Shown here: positions 1 through 11,800 of the stretch, one piece after another | Position numbering within the stretch: position 1 is the first letter of the stretch | How the letters are laid out: every line of letters starts with the position of its first letter | Source: Lutjanus erythropterus | Lineage: Eukaryota > Chordata > Actinopteri > Lutjaniformes > Lutjanidae | Direction of reading: 5' to 3' | Assembly: GCA_020091685.1 (NCBI GenBank) | Contig: CM034598.1 | Location: 16,287,362 to 16,351,361 of the forward strand | DNA: 64,000 nucleotides | Translations under genes and position numbers: made by a program | The notes under the pieces: generated by a model | Told to the model about the DNA's origin: nothing | Seen by the model: only the letters and a program-made list of their open reading frames with translations | The model's database searches: none

Positions 1-2028
1 GCAGGCTGTCTCCTTGCTTTATTAGCCTCTCTCCCAGCTAGTTTCACTCATGTTAAAGCTTATAAAATCACGGATATTATGGGATAAAATACATACAGTA
101 CACATCATTGTGGTGTCGTACTTGAATATCCCTCTCATTAATATGTGTAATAGTACAGGTTCAGTCATTTAAACGTCACTAAATTTGAAAAATAAGGTCT
201 TGGAGGAGTGAATGTGCAATGTGTGAGGGGATGCTCTGTCAACCTGAGATGATCATTATCCTGCATTGTTTGATTGGTCCCTTAAAAATGTTATGTGAAT
301 GGAAAAAATATGGTTACTGCCCAGTTTTAGAAGCACCTTAATAATCTGGTGTATGAGGCCCTGAGGATAACCTCTCTTCTTTAATGGTGTTGTTAGCAGT
401 CTGTTGAAATCCTTGGCCAATACTCGAGGTTGCAAAAGGCTAAGGTATGTGTAATTTAATGTAGTACATTTTCTATTCCTATGGCGGTGTAGCACCTTTG
501 GTTACACAAGGTCTCTGGACATCTAGATTGGCAGTCGCAGCCTGCAGCATCACTCAGGGGAACCATTGATTCCTTAAACCAAACCAAAGATAACTGAAAA
601 TTAACATATCTAGTTAATTACCTTAATCAGCCAGCACTCATTTATCAACCTAATGTCTAAATTACTTTTTGTCAAGGTAAATTAATTTTAATTGCACTTT
701 GACCTTTAATGCTGCACCGTTTTTCCCCCTCAAGTCCCCACTGCCTCACATGAAATTAGCACAACATCTCTGTTTGTTGCAGATTTATTGTATTATCAGG
801 CAGAAAGTCTTATATTTAGCATCTGTTTCCTGTATTATACGCTCTCCCCAATGTGGGATCTCCTCATACATTCAAACTTTGGGTTTATATGAGAAGATAA
901 TTACTTTTTAACAATGTGCTTTCAGCGTGTGCCTCCCCACATGCCCAGCGGCAGTCTTGCCCGGCTGTTTCTGGCTGCTTCTCCTCTGAGCTCTCATGCG
1001 CCAAACCCTGAAGATGGTCTGGAAGAAGTCTAATTAGTCCATGAGTGGCACTGGTGGTCCAAGAGGGTTTTGGTGCTTATGAGAAATGTTTACCCAATTT
1101 TTTTTTAATTTAGCTGCGCATTGTCAATATTTATAATAGAAAACAAAAGAGGTATGGCAGAATGAAATTAGATTATTGTGTGTTTTTTTTTGACTCTCAT
1201 GCCAGATAAATTCATCCCATCAGTCTTTTGAATCTACAGGATGAACTCAGTGTTTCAGATGAAGAATTGGGTGAAAATCAGTGTAACATGAAACAGCAGA
1301 AACTGACAGCTCAATAGTAGACAGGCTTTTTATGAACAGACACATGCCAGTCACTCCAGCACGATGGCTCACAGCTATGAAATGCATATGTGTGACCCTC
1401 AGTACGTCTAATCAGAGAGACGGTCGAGGCCAGCCGTGAAATAAAGCTGCTATCTGACAATGAGAGTCGCTTCTCACAGGCACTTACACTTGCATGACAC
1501 TTCTCCCCTTTTAGATTCAAGAGACGCTGAGGGAGATTGTGCAAAAGAAAATTAGTTTTACTTAGGACATATGTGGAATAGAATCTGATGAATGAATGTT
1601 TCCTTTGAGCTGATAGCTGCTGTTTAATATCTAACTCACCCACTTGATTTGTTCAAAAAAAAAAAAATCAACTGAAGCTGCTTTTTGCATAAGAACAAAA
1701 CTTTGAGATAATCCAACAATGAAAACCGTCTTATCTGCATTTGTTATTCTCACAAAATTGTGTGTGGGGTTATCACGAAAATTCATAAGAGCTCAACAGA
1801 TGAAAGAATTTGATTGCTGGTAAAAAAAAATGGAGAGAATAATTCTGTAGATATGAAAAGATGAACAGGAGCAGTTTGATTTAAATAGTACAGGCTTGCA
1901 TGTTATTAATTATTTAAGAAATATGATATTTCTGTGTTATTTAACTTTAAGAAATAATTAACATTCGTATTATATTTGACAGATTTATATAGACTGAACA
2001 TATGTTTTCATTGTAATATTATTTACAA
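1..2028. other. Unique AT-rich DNA, no gene seen
   Basis: No gene, RNA gene or recognisable repeat is visible. Short homopolymer runs occur (for example A-runs near 1657-1668 and 1822-1830). The minus-strand frame at 1311-1643 (110 codons) has no recognisable domain and is treated as chance. The stretch around 950-1080 is somewhat richer in GC and contains TAATTAG-type motifs, which is compatible with regulatory DNA but proves nothing. Confidence 0.6.
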
Positions 2029-2649
2029 TTAAAGGTAGTGTGAGTAATGTTGGAGATCCAGCAATACTAAGCCAGTATCCAACTGGACAAGCGCTGGGGA
2101 AGTAGACCGCTGTGAGTACTAACAGCAGAAGTACTACTGTTAGTACCAACAGCTGTCAAGCTAGCATGGTAGTAATGGGATATTTTGCCTGCACTTTCTC
2201 CGACGTTCTTCTCTGACATTCGTTGTAGTTTTAGTTTATTAGTTTATTTAACAGGGGTCACGCACAACATGACTGTTGCACCAGCTTTACAGCTGATTTA
2301 CATGTGGAGTCCCTGTGCAGCTAGATGTTAAAAAAAACAGTGCAGTACAAACAACACAATACAAATTCTTCTTCATGCGACTAGCTGTGACTTTAACTGT
2401 ATATCTGGCAATATATTTGGCTGGCCAAAAATATATGGAAGTCTCAGACATGCTTAGTAATTGCCCAGTCAAAGTGCACACAGGTAGTAATGTAGGTTGA
2501 CAGGCAGATATTACAGGCTTGTGAAAGCCACAGCTATTTGGTTTCTCTTTTTTTAGAATTTGTTTTTTTAATGATTGCTATCAGGATGTAATTAATTGCA
2601 ATAAATATTTCAAAATACTTCTAAAATATTTTACTTACTCTAACTTTAA
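2029..2649. mobile_element. Candidate TTAA-flanked piggyBac-like MITE
   Basis: A TTAA at 2029-2032 is followed by AAGGTAGTGTGAGTAATG. The TTAA at 2646-2649 is preceded by the approximate inverse complement of that end, with about 16 of 21 positions agreeing when read inward. TTAA target sites with short inverted ends are the hallmark of piggyBac-superfamily MITEs. No transposase is present. The right-hand TTAA would be shared with the clearer element at 2646-3262, so the two would abut. This is inference from two short ends; a chance pair of TTAA sites is possible. Confidence 0.35.
2228..2335 (-). mobile_element. Retroposon 3' fragment (minus orientation)
   Basis: Read on the minus strand, this segment ends in CCCTGTTAAATAAACTAATA followed by more AATAAACTA-like units. 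I recognise this as a degraded 'gtccctgttaaataaataaa' tail of a dispersed teleost retroposon. The upstream part (CACATGTAAATCAGCTGTAA) fits the same family. It is short and diverged and has no coding capacity. Confidence 0.45.
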
Positions 2650-3262
2650 AGGAGCAGCATATAAAATATGGCTACCTATTGAAGATATATCCAAAATCCA
2701 AACAAATAGGTACTAGCATATCACCAGAGGAACTGCTAACTGCTGCTCACGCAACTCTTTGCTGCAACTGTTTTTGTCTGTAGTTAGCCTATTAGCTGCG
2801 GTTAGCTCAGCCAGTCGAGTCTGGCTAGGCCTGCAGCTCCTGTTTACCAGGCCCAGCAGCCTCTTGGTAAACACACCTGGACTCGCTACAGCCTCCAAGA
2901 TCGGCGGAGGCCAGCTTGAAGACAGGAAATACTGTAAAAGGTCGTGGGGAGCCAGAGCATTTTCACATCTAACAGGATGGATCCAGGATTTATTTTCAAC
3001 CAAACCAGAGTTGGTGATTGTTTAACAGTGGAAAGACAAACCAAGGCATTTTGTTTCATTTTGTTTCTGTCAAGTGTGTTTTACAAACCAGCCTGTCTTA
3101 CGTACAGTAAAAGAGAAAGCCTGAATTCAGGAGGGGGCAGTTTGTTAGTGACAACAGGTGTAAGAATATTTCCTTTACTGTTACTTGTTAACATTCTGTT
3201 GATAATAATTCATTTTTTGAACATTTTAAATTTTGGTCATATCTTACACACTGCACCTTTAA
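2646..3262. mobile_element. TTAA-flanked piggyBac-like MITE
   Basis: The element begins TTAAAGGAGCAGCATATAA and ends in the inverse complement of TTAAAGGTGCAGTGTGTAAG, giving matching inverted termini inside a TTAA duplication. From general knowledge, 'ttaaaggtgcagtgtgtaag' is a common teleost MITE terminus. The interior (2700-2960) is GC-richer and has the 'gttagctcagc' style sequence typical of these elements. No transposase frame is present; the frames at 2713-3282 are repeat sequence, not genes. Confidence 0.75.
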
Positions 3263-4966
3263 ATAATCCCTTCACAGTGTAACAATGAAGACAGTAAAAC
3301 AGCAAAAACAAGGTCTTCCAAAGTAGAAAAAATGACTTATCCACACATAATTTTATTGGAGATTGATTTTAAAAAGTGTCTCATGTCTAAACAATCTTAT
3401 TTTTTGACAACTTTATCCCCATCTCAGTCCTGCCCATGTCTTGTTTAAATAATGAATGTGTTGTTCTCCGTTGATGACAGCCTCATCAATGAAACAATAC
3501 AATCCAGCAGCACTTTCTTGTTGTGTGAGTAGATGCGCGTGAGCCAAACTGTCACTGCTCGGTGCAGACTTTAAGGTCGGGGAGATGTTCGGAGTGTCGT
3601 GCAGCAGCGTTGGCACAAAGAGGGCAGCATCTTTCCTATTGACAAGGATTATTTCTGTCAAGAGCAGCACTCACGGGCCTATCTAAAAACCATGCTAATA
3701 AATGTCCGTCACTGTGGCTATCCATCACCACTTCCCTGTAACAAAGTGCTTACTGCACCGTTGCTGAACTGAAGTAAACAAGCTCGTCTAGCTCAGAGAT
3801 GCATGTAAATGAGAGCCAATATAGATATTCATGTGCATATGAAGGGATTTATTAGAAAAAGTGTTCACTCACACACAAATGTCTGTGCATGTTCACATGT
3901 GCGCAATCATAGACTTCCATGTAAATCTGCAGAACTCACACAGTTATCATTATAGTTATTTTCTGCGAGCACTTTGATTGCGTTAATTATAGTTAATTGG
4001 CTGCCTCACTCAGTCGATCCATCATTACCGGTTATTTGTTTGTAACCAGATTCAAAGAGCTTTCTGAAGTTACTCTTGCTTGCCAGGGATTGTGCTCTCT
4101 CAGCAGGTTATCTGAAAAGGCTTTCGAAAGTTTCTGCATTGTTCAGGCAGCAGAGTGGCTCCATGTAATCACAAATGGCTAGGTTATTGTTTTACTGACA
4201 GAAACGCTCAGATTTCCAGATTTGTGCATTAAACATGCAGCCTAATAAAATATTAAGGTGCACTGCAGATGGCATACTGTCTGAACCTAAAAAAAAATAG
4301 ATTCAGATTTTTTCTTCTTTTTCCTCGCTGTGTACCTCAAGATACCTCAATACTGGCATCAGCTATAAAGGTACACTGGTTGTCTTTCTTGTTTGCTTAT
4401 GCGGTTGAGAGACTTTGCAGAGAGCTGGCTGAGATTATTTGTTAATATTTGTGGATGTGTGGCCAGTGTCAGCTGTGGAAAAACCTGATTGATGATAGGT
4501 ATGGTGCAATTGCTCCTACCGAGTACCATTCTTCCACTGAGATATGTTAAAAGATAGACAGCTGGGTACATTAGCAGAATGTACCCTCGAGTGACATCCG
4601 AGACAGAGTACCTTGCCCTATTTCACTCAATCAGTCAGCTAACACATCCCCATGGCAGATCAGTGTACCTAACTATAAATCCAAGCAGCTCCAGCTCGCA
4701 GATTTGCACACAATTTGAAGCTAACAGCACACAAGCGTCTATTCAGAAATCAACAGTTTGTGGTAACAGCTTTGGGTTGCCTGTTCTGTGGAGGTGTGAC
4801 ATTATGCTGCACTGGCAGACACATTTTTCAACAGTGAAACACCAAATATAATACATATGCAGCTTTGCTTTGTATTGGGAATTCAATAGCTGATTTCAGA
4901 GTAACAGTGACTTATTCTTGTCTGCAGTAAACCCAGCATGACTGTTGTTTTCTTACAGCCCACCCC
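3263..4966. other. Unique DNA, no gene seen
   Basis: No repeat or gene is recognised. Several 60-90 codon frames on either strand lack any familiar motif. A polypyrimidine-CAG sequence near 4944-4959 resembles a splice acceptor, but the DNA beyond it runs straight into the next transposon. Confidence 0.55.
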
Positions 4967-5785
4967 GATGAAGGACGGGAAGTACAAACACTTTGTTATT
5001 GCATTTTCAGGTGTCTGTACTTAACTTGAGTATTTATGCTCCTGACAGCTTTTTACTTTTACTCCCTTGTATGACATTGTCACCACAAATATCTGTACTT
5101 TCTACTCCTTACATTTTCAGAACAGGATTGTTACTTAAGTTGTAATGCATTTGAGGGGAATTATTGATTGTCTTAGTTTGAAATCATTACACATATAACA
5201 ACACAAATAATATGTGAGATGGAAATTGATGTAAAAGATTTAACAGGACAAAAGACGTAAAGAAATATAAAAGGCATAGCAAAACGTAACAAGACATAAA
5301 AGACGTAACACGACAAAAAGAGATGTAAAAATGTAACAAGACGAAAAGAACGTAAAAGACGAAAAAGATGTAAAAAGATAAAACAGACATAACAGGATGA
5401 ATCAACATAAAAGTTGGCAAAAAGTAAAAAAAAAAAAAATGCAACAAAACATACAAAATGACAAAAAAAAATTAAAAGATGTAACAAAACAAAAAAGACA
5501 TCAAGACAAAAAAAACCCAACAAGATGTAACAAGATGTAACAATATGTAAAAGAAGACAAAAAAGTCATAACAAGATGAAAAACAGCATAAAAGATGCAA
5601 CAAGATGTGTCAGACAGAGGGCTACTTATTACTTTTATATTTTAAGTACATTTCAGACCCTGTACTTTCTCACTTTCCCTTGAGTAAAGAGGTTGAATCA
5701 GAACGTCTGATTTTACCAGAGAATTTTTTAAGTATCTGTACTTTTACTGTTTGAGTAAAGAATATGTGTGCTTTTGACACCTCTG
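4967..5785 (+). mobile_element. hAT-like non-autonomous element, 'A' family copy 1
   Basis: The left part (GGGAAGTACAAACACTTTG; TTAACTTGAGTATTTATG; ATATCTGTACTTTCTACTCC) and the right part (CTGTACTTTTACTGTTTGAG; TGTGCTTTTGACACCTCTG) match the two ends of a dispersed teleost element also seen here at 8722, 11221 and 51511. The inverted end sequences of the family (CAGAGATGG... and CAGAGGTGTC...) are of the CAG-type used by hAT elements. No transposase is encoded. The middle is filled by a degenerate minisatellite (5206-5612). Confidence 0.65.
5206..5612. repeat. Degenerate A-rich minisatellite inside A element
   Basis: A roughly 20-30 bp unit of the form ATGTAACAAGACAAAAAAG recurs many times with much variation (variants: AAGACGTAAAAGATG, ATAACAAGATGAAAAAC). 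The minus-strand frames of 116 and 89 codons here are only translations of this array. The same unit, in the opposite strand sense, occurs at 51600-52265 and briefly at 11395-11490, each time inside an A-family element. Confidence 0.8.
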
Positions 5786-8053
5786 TTGAATGTTGCCATG
5801 TTATGTTATTTGTCTAAGAGCGAGTTAGCAGGAGCTCCTCCGCTGCTGTTGGTGAAAGTAGCAGATCTCCACCCAGTACGGCCCCTCATTCTGGATGAAT
5901 GATCTACGCTCCCAACTGCCTGGCTCCCTCCATCAAACCTGGCCAACACTCATAATAAATGATAGTGGGGGACAATGCCCTATTTTCACGGCAGAGTCAT
6001 CCGTCATGCCAGGCCAGACAAAGCCCCCAGAGTTTCATCATTTTCAAGTATTGCTCACACCAAAGTAACAGAAAAGAAACCCTCGTTTGTTCAATAATGG
6101 CTGTTGGATGCCTCGAAAGCCTGCTTAAATGTATTTACTAAATCAAACACCTTTTATCTTTCAGGGTCTACTTGGAGTTAGATAAATGATCTGTGTGTGA
6201 TGCAATGATCAAATCATATCCCTGTTCTTTCTTTGTGAAGAGTTATATGTCCCTCCTCCTGGTCAACATCCTATTACATGGGTTCTACATTCAATTTCAT
6301 GTGTTAAGTGCTTAATTAACCCCTTGATTATATTAGGTGGCATGCCAAGGCAGACTCTTGATGCTTAATGTCAATTTGCAGGTTAATCAGGTCACCTTCT
6401 ATCATCTGCCATAGCAGCAGAGGCCCCATGCTCTTGTCATAATTGTACACCAGAGACCACCTCGACAGATTGCCGCTCAAACCCATCTCATTTCTCTCCA
6501 TATATATAAAGCTGAGGTATCGTTACATTTCTTTAATGGGAGGTTAACACTGGATTGGACCAGAATAAGCATCAGGTCATTAATACTTGGAACCTCTCTT
6601 GTGTGAGACAACATGACATGAACACTCAAAGAATTAGATTTAGACAATTGTGAACTATCTGTATGAATGATCTGTCGTTGTTTGTAGTGGCTTATTTGTC
6701 TGTATAAAATATTTGGATGCTTATTTATCATTTCAGGAATTATTGCTAATATCTGGTCCACTTTTACACTTCCATACTGAAACAAAAATGCCTTCTCCAG
6801 TCATAGTGACATAATGTGATTAATACACTTGCTATGAGTCAAACTTTAAACTCAGTGTAAAGGAAACTCAGCATTTACTCTACACACATATAAATGTTAG
6901 AAAAAGACTGAGAATGACCGATAAACTGTTGTTCACGATTTTGTATGTTGAGGATTTTTTTTTCTTTTTTTTGCAGGACATAAAACATAGCTTATTGATG
7001 AAATGGAGCCATGGTCCCCTACCCCGCCTCCACTCATCGTCCCCAGTGGTTATTCACGAACATACCTTCTACCAGTGACTCTCTCAGTCTGAGAACAGAC
7101 AGATGAGTTACTGTTCTCTGACTCTGGTGGCTCAAACTTCTCTACAAGTCCAGTAAAGCTACTAGACTGAGTGTCCATTTGACACACAGTGGAGCATTAG
7201 ATGTGCCTCTAGCCCCTCTTCTGAGTTCTTTTTAAACTTTTCATGCAGGAAAAACATGTTAAAAGATTAATCATAGCACAGTATTTTACACACTTTAAAA
7301 TGTGTCTGATGGGGAACTTTAAATTGCAATTATGTAACTGGATCAACATTTCATCAATAGTGGTTTCATAATATTATTCGACAAGCTAAAAAGGCGGTTT
7401 GTGTCCAAATATTTTTAAAATAAGGTGAATGAATCAGAGTACAAAATCAGTAAGCATACCCCATCCACACAGTCCAAAAAAGATACAGATATGCAGGCCG
7501 CTGAATCAGAGCAGTGGGACTGGAATGGATATTCTGGATATGCTACTGCAATCCTTAAAAACCTTACAGTACTTTGAAGATAAGTTGTTGTTGTTGTAAA
7601 AATTTACATAATCCACAAAATCTGAAAATTAGAGGAAAATTGTTTCATTTCTTTTCAAGTTTTTTCATTTATGGCAATATATTCAATAAATGCCAGAAAA
7701 TGAGTAATGTACTCTCAGGAAGTGATGATTTTTAAATCACAGGAAAACCTTCAACCCTAGTTTGTGCCTCTTACTATTTATTTATTTGTTTATTTTTGGC
7801 TGCAGTCGTGGTTGGACAAGATGACTGAACAGCCGTCTGGCAGTAGATATTGGATGTATCTAGTAAGCTGTTTTCCTTCTTGAGAAAATAAAGGATTTAA
7901 TGGCTGACCAGTGTACAGAGCAACAGAAGCCTAATGCATTTCACGGTCCATTTCACCCGCACGAGTACATCCATTGACAGCACCAAACCATTTTTTATCA
8001 ATATGATATTTTACAATGAGTGTGACATTTGATCTTGGACAAAAGCAAAATGT

Positions 8054-8055
<2 letters not shown>
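5786..8055. other. Unique DNA, no gene seen
   Basis: No gene or classified repeat is recognised. A T-rich run lies at 6955-6972 and a short TTG repeat at 7586-7597. The frames at 5959-6141 and 6477-6785 have no recognisable motif. Confidence 0.55.

Positions 8056-8124
<69 letters not shown>
8056..8124. repeat. (AC)n microsatellite, 69 bp
   Basis: An uninterrupted run of alternating A and C covers 69 bases (about 34 units). Perfect arrays of this length are usually highly polymorphic. The runs of cysteine and valine in the overlapping minus-strand frames are translations of the array, not a protein. Confidence 0.99.
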
Positions 8125-8126
<2 letters not shown>

Positions 8127-8721
8127 CTTTAAAAATCACTTTCACACTGCATAATGCAAAACATGAATAATCACAACAGCTCACATTTGACAAAGCAGTA
8201 AGTGCAATGTTTATGTGCAATCTGACAAAAGTCTGGCTCTCTCCCCCTCTCAGGTGCCCCTCCACCCTCCCACTCCACGTTTCAACCTGTTCTCCAGGTG
8301 ATAGATACTATTTACATGGCAGAGGAAGCGCTGTGAATGCTATGAGTAAGGCACCTGGGTGCTGGCAGGCAAAGACAAAGTGCCTTGAGATAGAAATGTA
8401 ACAGCACTATCTATCTGGGTTATTAGAGTCCCCCCTCAGGATCCTTTTCAACAGAACACTGGCCATTATGTAGGCCACAGAGAAACAATGCAAGAAAAAA
8501 AAGTCTGGCTGTGGTAACATAGCAGAGGAATTAACTCTGGAGCCCCGAACCCTGTGCATCCCTCCCTACACCCCCGCCTTCAGCAGATAGGATAATGAGA
8601 GAATGTGCAAAGAGTTGGAGTGTATGTTAGGGAGCAAGAAAAGCAGTGACAAATCAATATATCAGCACCTTTTATACACAAACACCATCATGACCAACAT
8701 ATTGGAAGAGATTATTACTCG
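8125..8721. other. Unique DNA, no gene seen
   Basis: No repeat or gene is recognised. The sequence is slightly GC-richer around 8230-8370 and 8520-8580, without a convincing reading frame. Confidence 0.5.
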
Positions 8722-9440
8722 CAGAGATGGAAAGTAACTAAGTACAAATACTTCATTAATGTACTTAAGTAGTGTTTTCAGAAATTTGTACTTTTCTTGA
8801 GTATTAATTTTCCTGACAAATGTATGTTTACTTCATACATTTTAATAATAATAAAAATGCATTTTATTTATAGGCACCTTTCTTGACACTCAAGGTCACC
8901 TTACATCATCAAACATAAAAGCAGACACACTATATAATATATTTAACACAAATATCTGTGCTTTGTACTCCTTACATTTTCAAAACAAGCTTGTTACTTT
9001 ATTAGACAGAATTGGACCCTTTATTAGACCCTTATTAGTCATGCCTTTTCCATCTGCTCTGATAGAATTGGCAGAATAGGAAACAACAATGAGTAATTCT
9101 TTGACAAAATATTCCTCTTCTGCTATCATTTTGGGCTTAATATGGCTTTAATAGGTGTGTCCTTAATGTGTCCTTAATACACTGAGATTTACATTACAGT
9201 TCTGTTGTTATGTGTCCTTAACTACCCTCTAAGAAAGTCTAATAAGGCTCTAATAAAGGGTCTAACACTGTTTAATAAAGAACACATTATTTCTAGTTTT
9301 TGTCTAATTTCATACAAAGTGCAGCTCGTTACTTGTTATTAGTGCACTGTTAAACAGAGTATTTTCCACACAAGTATCTGTACTTGTACTTGAGTAAAGA
9401 ATGTATGTACATGTATGAATGTATGTATGTACCACTGATC
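8722..9440 (+). mobile_element. hAT-like 'A' family copy 2, split by a MITE
   Basis: The left end reads CAGAGATGGAAAGTAACTAA and continues through AAATATCTGTGCTTTGTACT to about 8998. The right part resumes after 9278 (CTCGTTACTTG, then AGTATCTGTACTTGTACTTG, 9375-9395) and ends near 9440. The two parts are the two sides of the same family as 4967-5785. A 280-bp palindromic MITE (8999-9278) interrupts it. No coding capacity. Confidence 0.65.
8999..9278. mobile_element. Palindromic MITE with 40-bp inverted termini
   Basis: The first 40 bases (beginning TTATTAGACAGAATTGGACC) and the inverse complement of the last 40 bases (beginning TTATTAAACAGTGTTAGACC) agree at 35 of 40 positions by direct comparison. 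The interior contains further TTAATAGG/CCTTAATA-type sequence. It sits inside an A-family element and is therefore younger than that insertion. No target duplication is evident; superfamily unknown. Confidence 0.75.
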
Positions 9441-11220
9441 GTTCACTGGTTAGAATAAAGCAAGCAATTATTATTAGGCCCAGTTTTCTCAAATCCCAGG
9501 TAAACTTGTGAAGGTTGTTTTTTCATGAGAAATAATACAAGATCTGCCACTGGCAAACTAAGCAGGTGAAAGTTTTTCATACCAGAGTATACTAAGTGGT
9601 GCAGAATTATTGACGCTATGAAAGAGGTCGGCATGAATTGAAAAGAGACCGCGGGAAAAATGAGAAAAAGCAGCATCAACAAAATTAATGTGTGTTTGTA
9701 CCGATGTTTGCATGACGTAGGAAGCCAAGACAGCAGCTGAGAGTCTGTAATTGATCATGTTGCAGCCTTCCTGGCTCTTGCTTTGAATGTTCAAAAGGAT
9801 TAGTCTTCAGGTTGATGGATTAAAGCAAGGTGGGAGGGAAAGGAGGGGCCGCTTAGGAACAGAAAGAAATGAAACGTGTGTGCACTAATCCTCAGTTGGG
9901 TTTGGGTGTGTGCGATATAATGGCATGTACCTAATGTAAGACTGATTGTGTGCATGCTCCCGTGCTAGTCGGCATTGCCCCCAGCGTTCTTCCCTCTCCC
10001 GAGCTCCTCACTGTTTACTTTTGACTATTGAATTAGTGGGTTAAAAATCTCATTAGGTAGCCTCCCTCTGTCCTGCACTCGCAGCTTTGCACACCTCCTT
10101 TTAATCAGATGGTTTTGGTGGTTCATATAAAGACTCTCCACAGTGACTTGAGCAGCCTTAACTCATCTGCAATGCAATTACAGACATGCAGGTTAATGAA
10201 ATAAAATTGTAGAACAAGCTAGTGTGTGGCTCACACAAACAACAACAACACACACACACTACACAAATACATGATGACACATGAAAATATCATCATGCTG
10301 TTACATACGCATATCCAAATTCAACCACCTCCTACATACATACATACATACAAAATCAGCCCTCGCCCGTACAGCGTGTACAAAAATTGGTGTGTGGGTG
10401 CAGATGTACTCCCATGCATGCACACAAAATGTGCACGCACCAACAAGTCAGCAAAGCTTTGCTTAGACAGGGAAGTCATTAAGGGAGCATTTAATTAAGG
10501 CCGGGAATAAGGTCAGTGTTGGAAGGACAAACATATTCTAATAAAATGTGGGTGTGTGTTGCACAAGGATCCCACAGCGCGCTCATACATCAGGCCGGGC
10601 CGTGAAGACCACAGCTCAATTTCGTAACCCAGCTATTTCTATGCAGATTAAAAGCTCATTCATCAATTCCCCTGCACTCTCCTTTTGATTACGTGTGGCT
10701 TCCCTTCTCCTCTTCCCTCTTCTCTTCTTTTTCTCTCTCCCTTTGGGCTTCATAATACCACATGAACAAATGTGCACCCATATCCTTAATTAAATCAATC
10801 TGCAGGGGGGCCGGCAGGTGCATCCACTCACCTTTACTGCGACTCGCTCAGGTCAACGCACTCAGCCTGACCTTGATCATGCTAATCTGTCGCCCCGTAC
10901 CTGCTGCTGGACCGACAGACACCGAGCGACCGGAGTCAGGTGTCAGGTGATGACAAAGAGGGTCACAGAGGACCCCACTGCCATGGCGGTGTGGAAGAAG
11001 AGCTGACGGAGAGACAAATTCCTGAAATATGCTCACCTCCAGCACCAGGCTGTGCATTTTTAATGCAAATGCTTTAGCAATGAATTCAATTCTTCAAAAA
11101 CGTGATTTAACACGACAATCAGAGAATCAGTAAATATTCCTGTGGATGTAACTGCAAACCTGAACACATATAGGTCAGTTACTGTAGGTTTATAGCCAGT
11201 ACTATAAACAGTGAGTGATT
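9441..11220. other. Mostly unique DNA with short simple repeats
   Basis: No gene is seen. Short simple repeats occur at 10232-10262 (CAA then CA) and 10334-10352 (CATA units), and a pyrimidine tract at 10697-10742. The segment 10460-10740 (AATTAAGGCCGGGAATAAGG and following) is GC-richer and repeat-free and could be conserved regulatory DNA. The 10848-11057 frames on both strands have no recognisable domain. Confidence 0.5.
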
Positions 11221-11495
11221 CAGAGTTGGCAAAAGTACACACATTCTTTAGTCACGTAGAAGTACAGATATTTGTGTGCCAAAAGACTCTGAAATGTATC
11301 AGAGCATAAAAGTAAAAAGTAGTCCACTGAGAGACATTTCTATTGGCTGTTTCTCTGCAAAGCTAACTTTTCTCCACAGTCAAGTCTCCCTCTCATCATT
11401 TTTGTCTTGTTGCATTATTTACATGGTTTTTGTTGTCATTTTGTTACATCTTTTTTGTTGTTTTTGTTGCGTTATGTCATTTTTGTCTCAGGGTG
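11221..11495 (-). mobile_element. A-family element fragment (copy 3), minus orientation
   Basis: It begins CAGAGTTGGCAAAAGTACAC, the inverse-complement end of the A family, and continues with AAGTACAGATATTTGTGTGC and AGTAAAAAGTAGTCCACTG. It then runs into a short stretch of the T-rich minisatellite unit (TTTTGTCTTGTTGCATTATT and relatives, 11395-11490). The other end of the element is not present, so the copy is truncated. Confidence 0.6.
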
Positions 11496-11516
11496 AGAAG
11501 AGACAATATCCCCCTT

Positions 11517-11800
11517 GTTGGCAAAATGACCAAAATGCATCTCTTTTATTAGCCTGACTAAGGTTTGTCCAAGTTAGCATGTTTGGCCCTGACCATGGCT
11601 CTGAAATATCAGCACCTGACTGTACTGTTTATTGATAAATTCATGGTGCTGCCCGTGGCCCTGCAGTAGCAGATGGATTACTAATTGCTGATTTCTCTCT
11701 GAGTACCAGCCGTCTGTCAGTTTTGTCTTGAATCTATATTGTTCTCTAAACCATATAGAACCAAAAGATTTGTTCATGAGTTGGTTTGCTTGTCACTGGG
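11517..11800. repeat. Dispersed repeat, copy a (pairs with 29294-29670)
   Basis: The segment shares AAAATGACCAAAATGCAT, then (G)GCCC(T/C)GACCATGGCTCTG, then a 'GCAGTAGCAGA' / 'TTCTCTCTGAGT' region, in the same order and strand as 29294-29670. The copies have diverged and copy b carries about 100 extra bases. This is seen directly by comparing the two sites. Copy b lies inside a probable hAT element, so this is probably a fragment of the same family. Confidence 0.65.

Noticed and set aside
7931-8265. Cysteine/valine-repeat frames
   Set aside because: Direct translations of the (AC)n microsatellite.
10848-11057. Minus-strand segment reading like a hydrophobic protein end (FFHTAMAVGSSVTLFVIT) behind an ATTTCAG
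   Set aside because: The acceptor-like site lacks a pyrimidine tract, the frame is only about 23 codons long and I do not recognise it. Chance is more likely.
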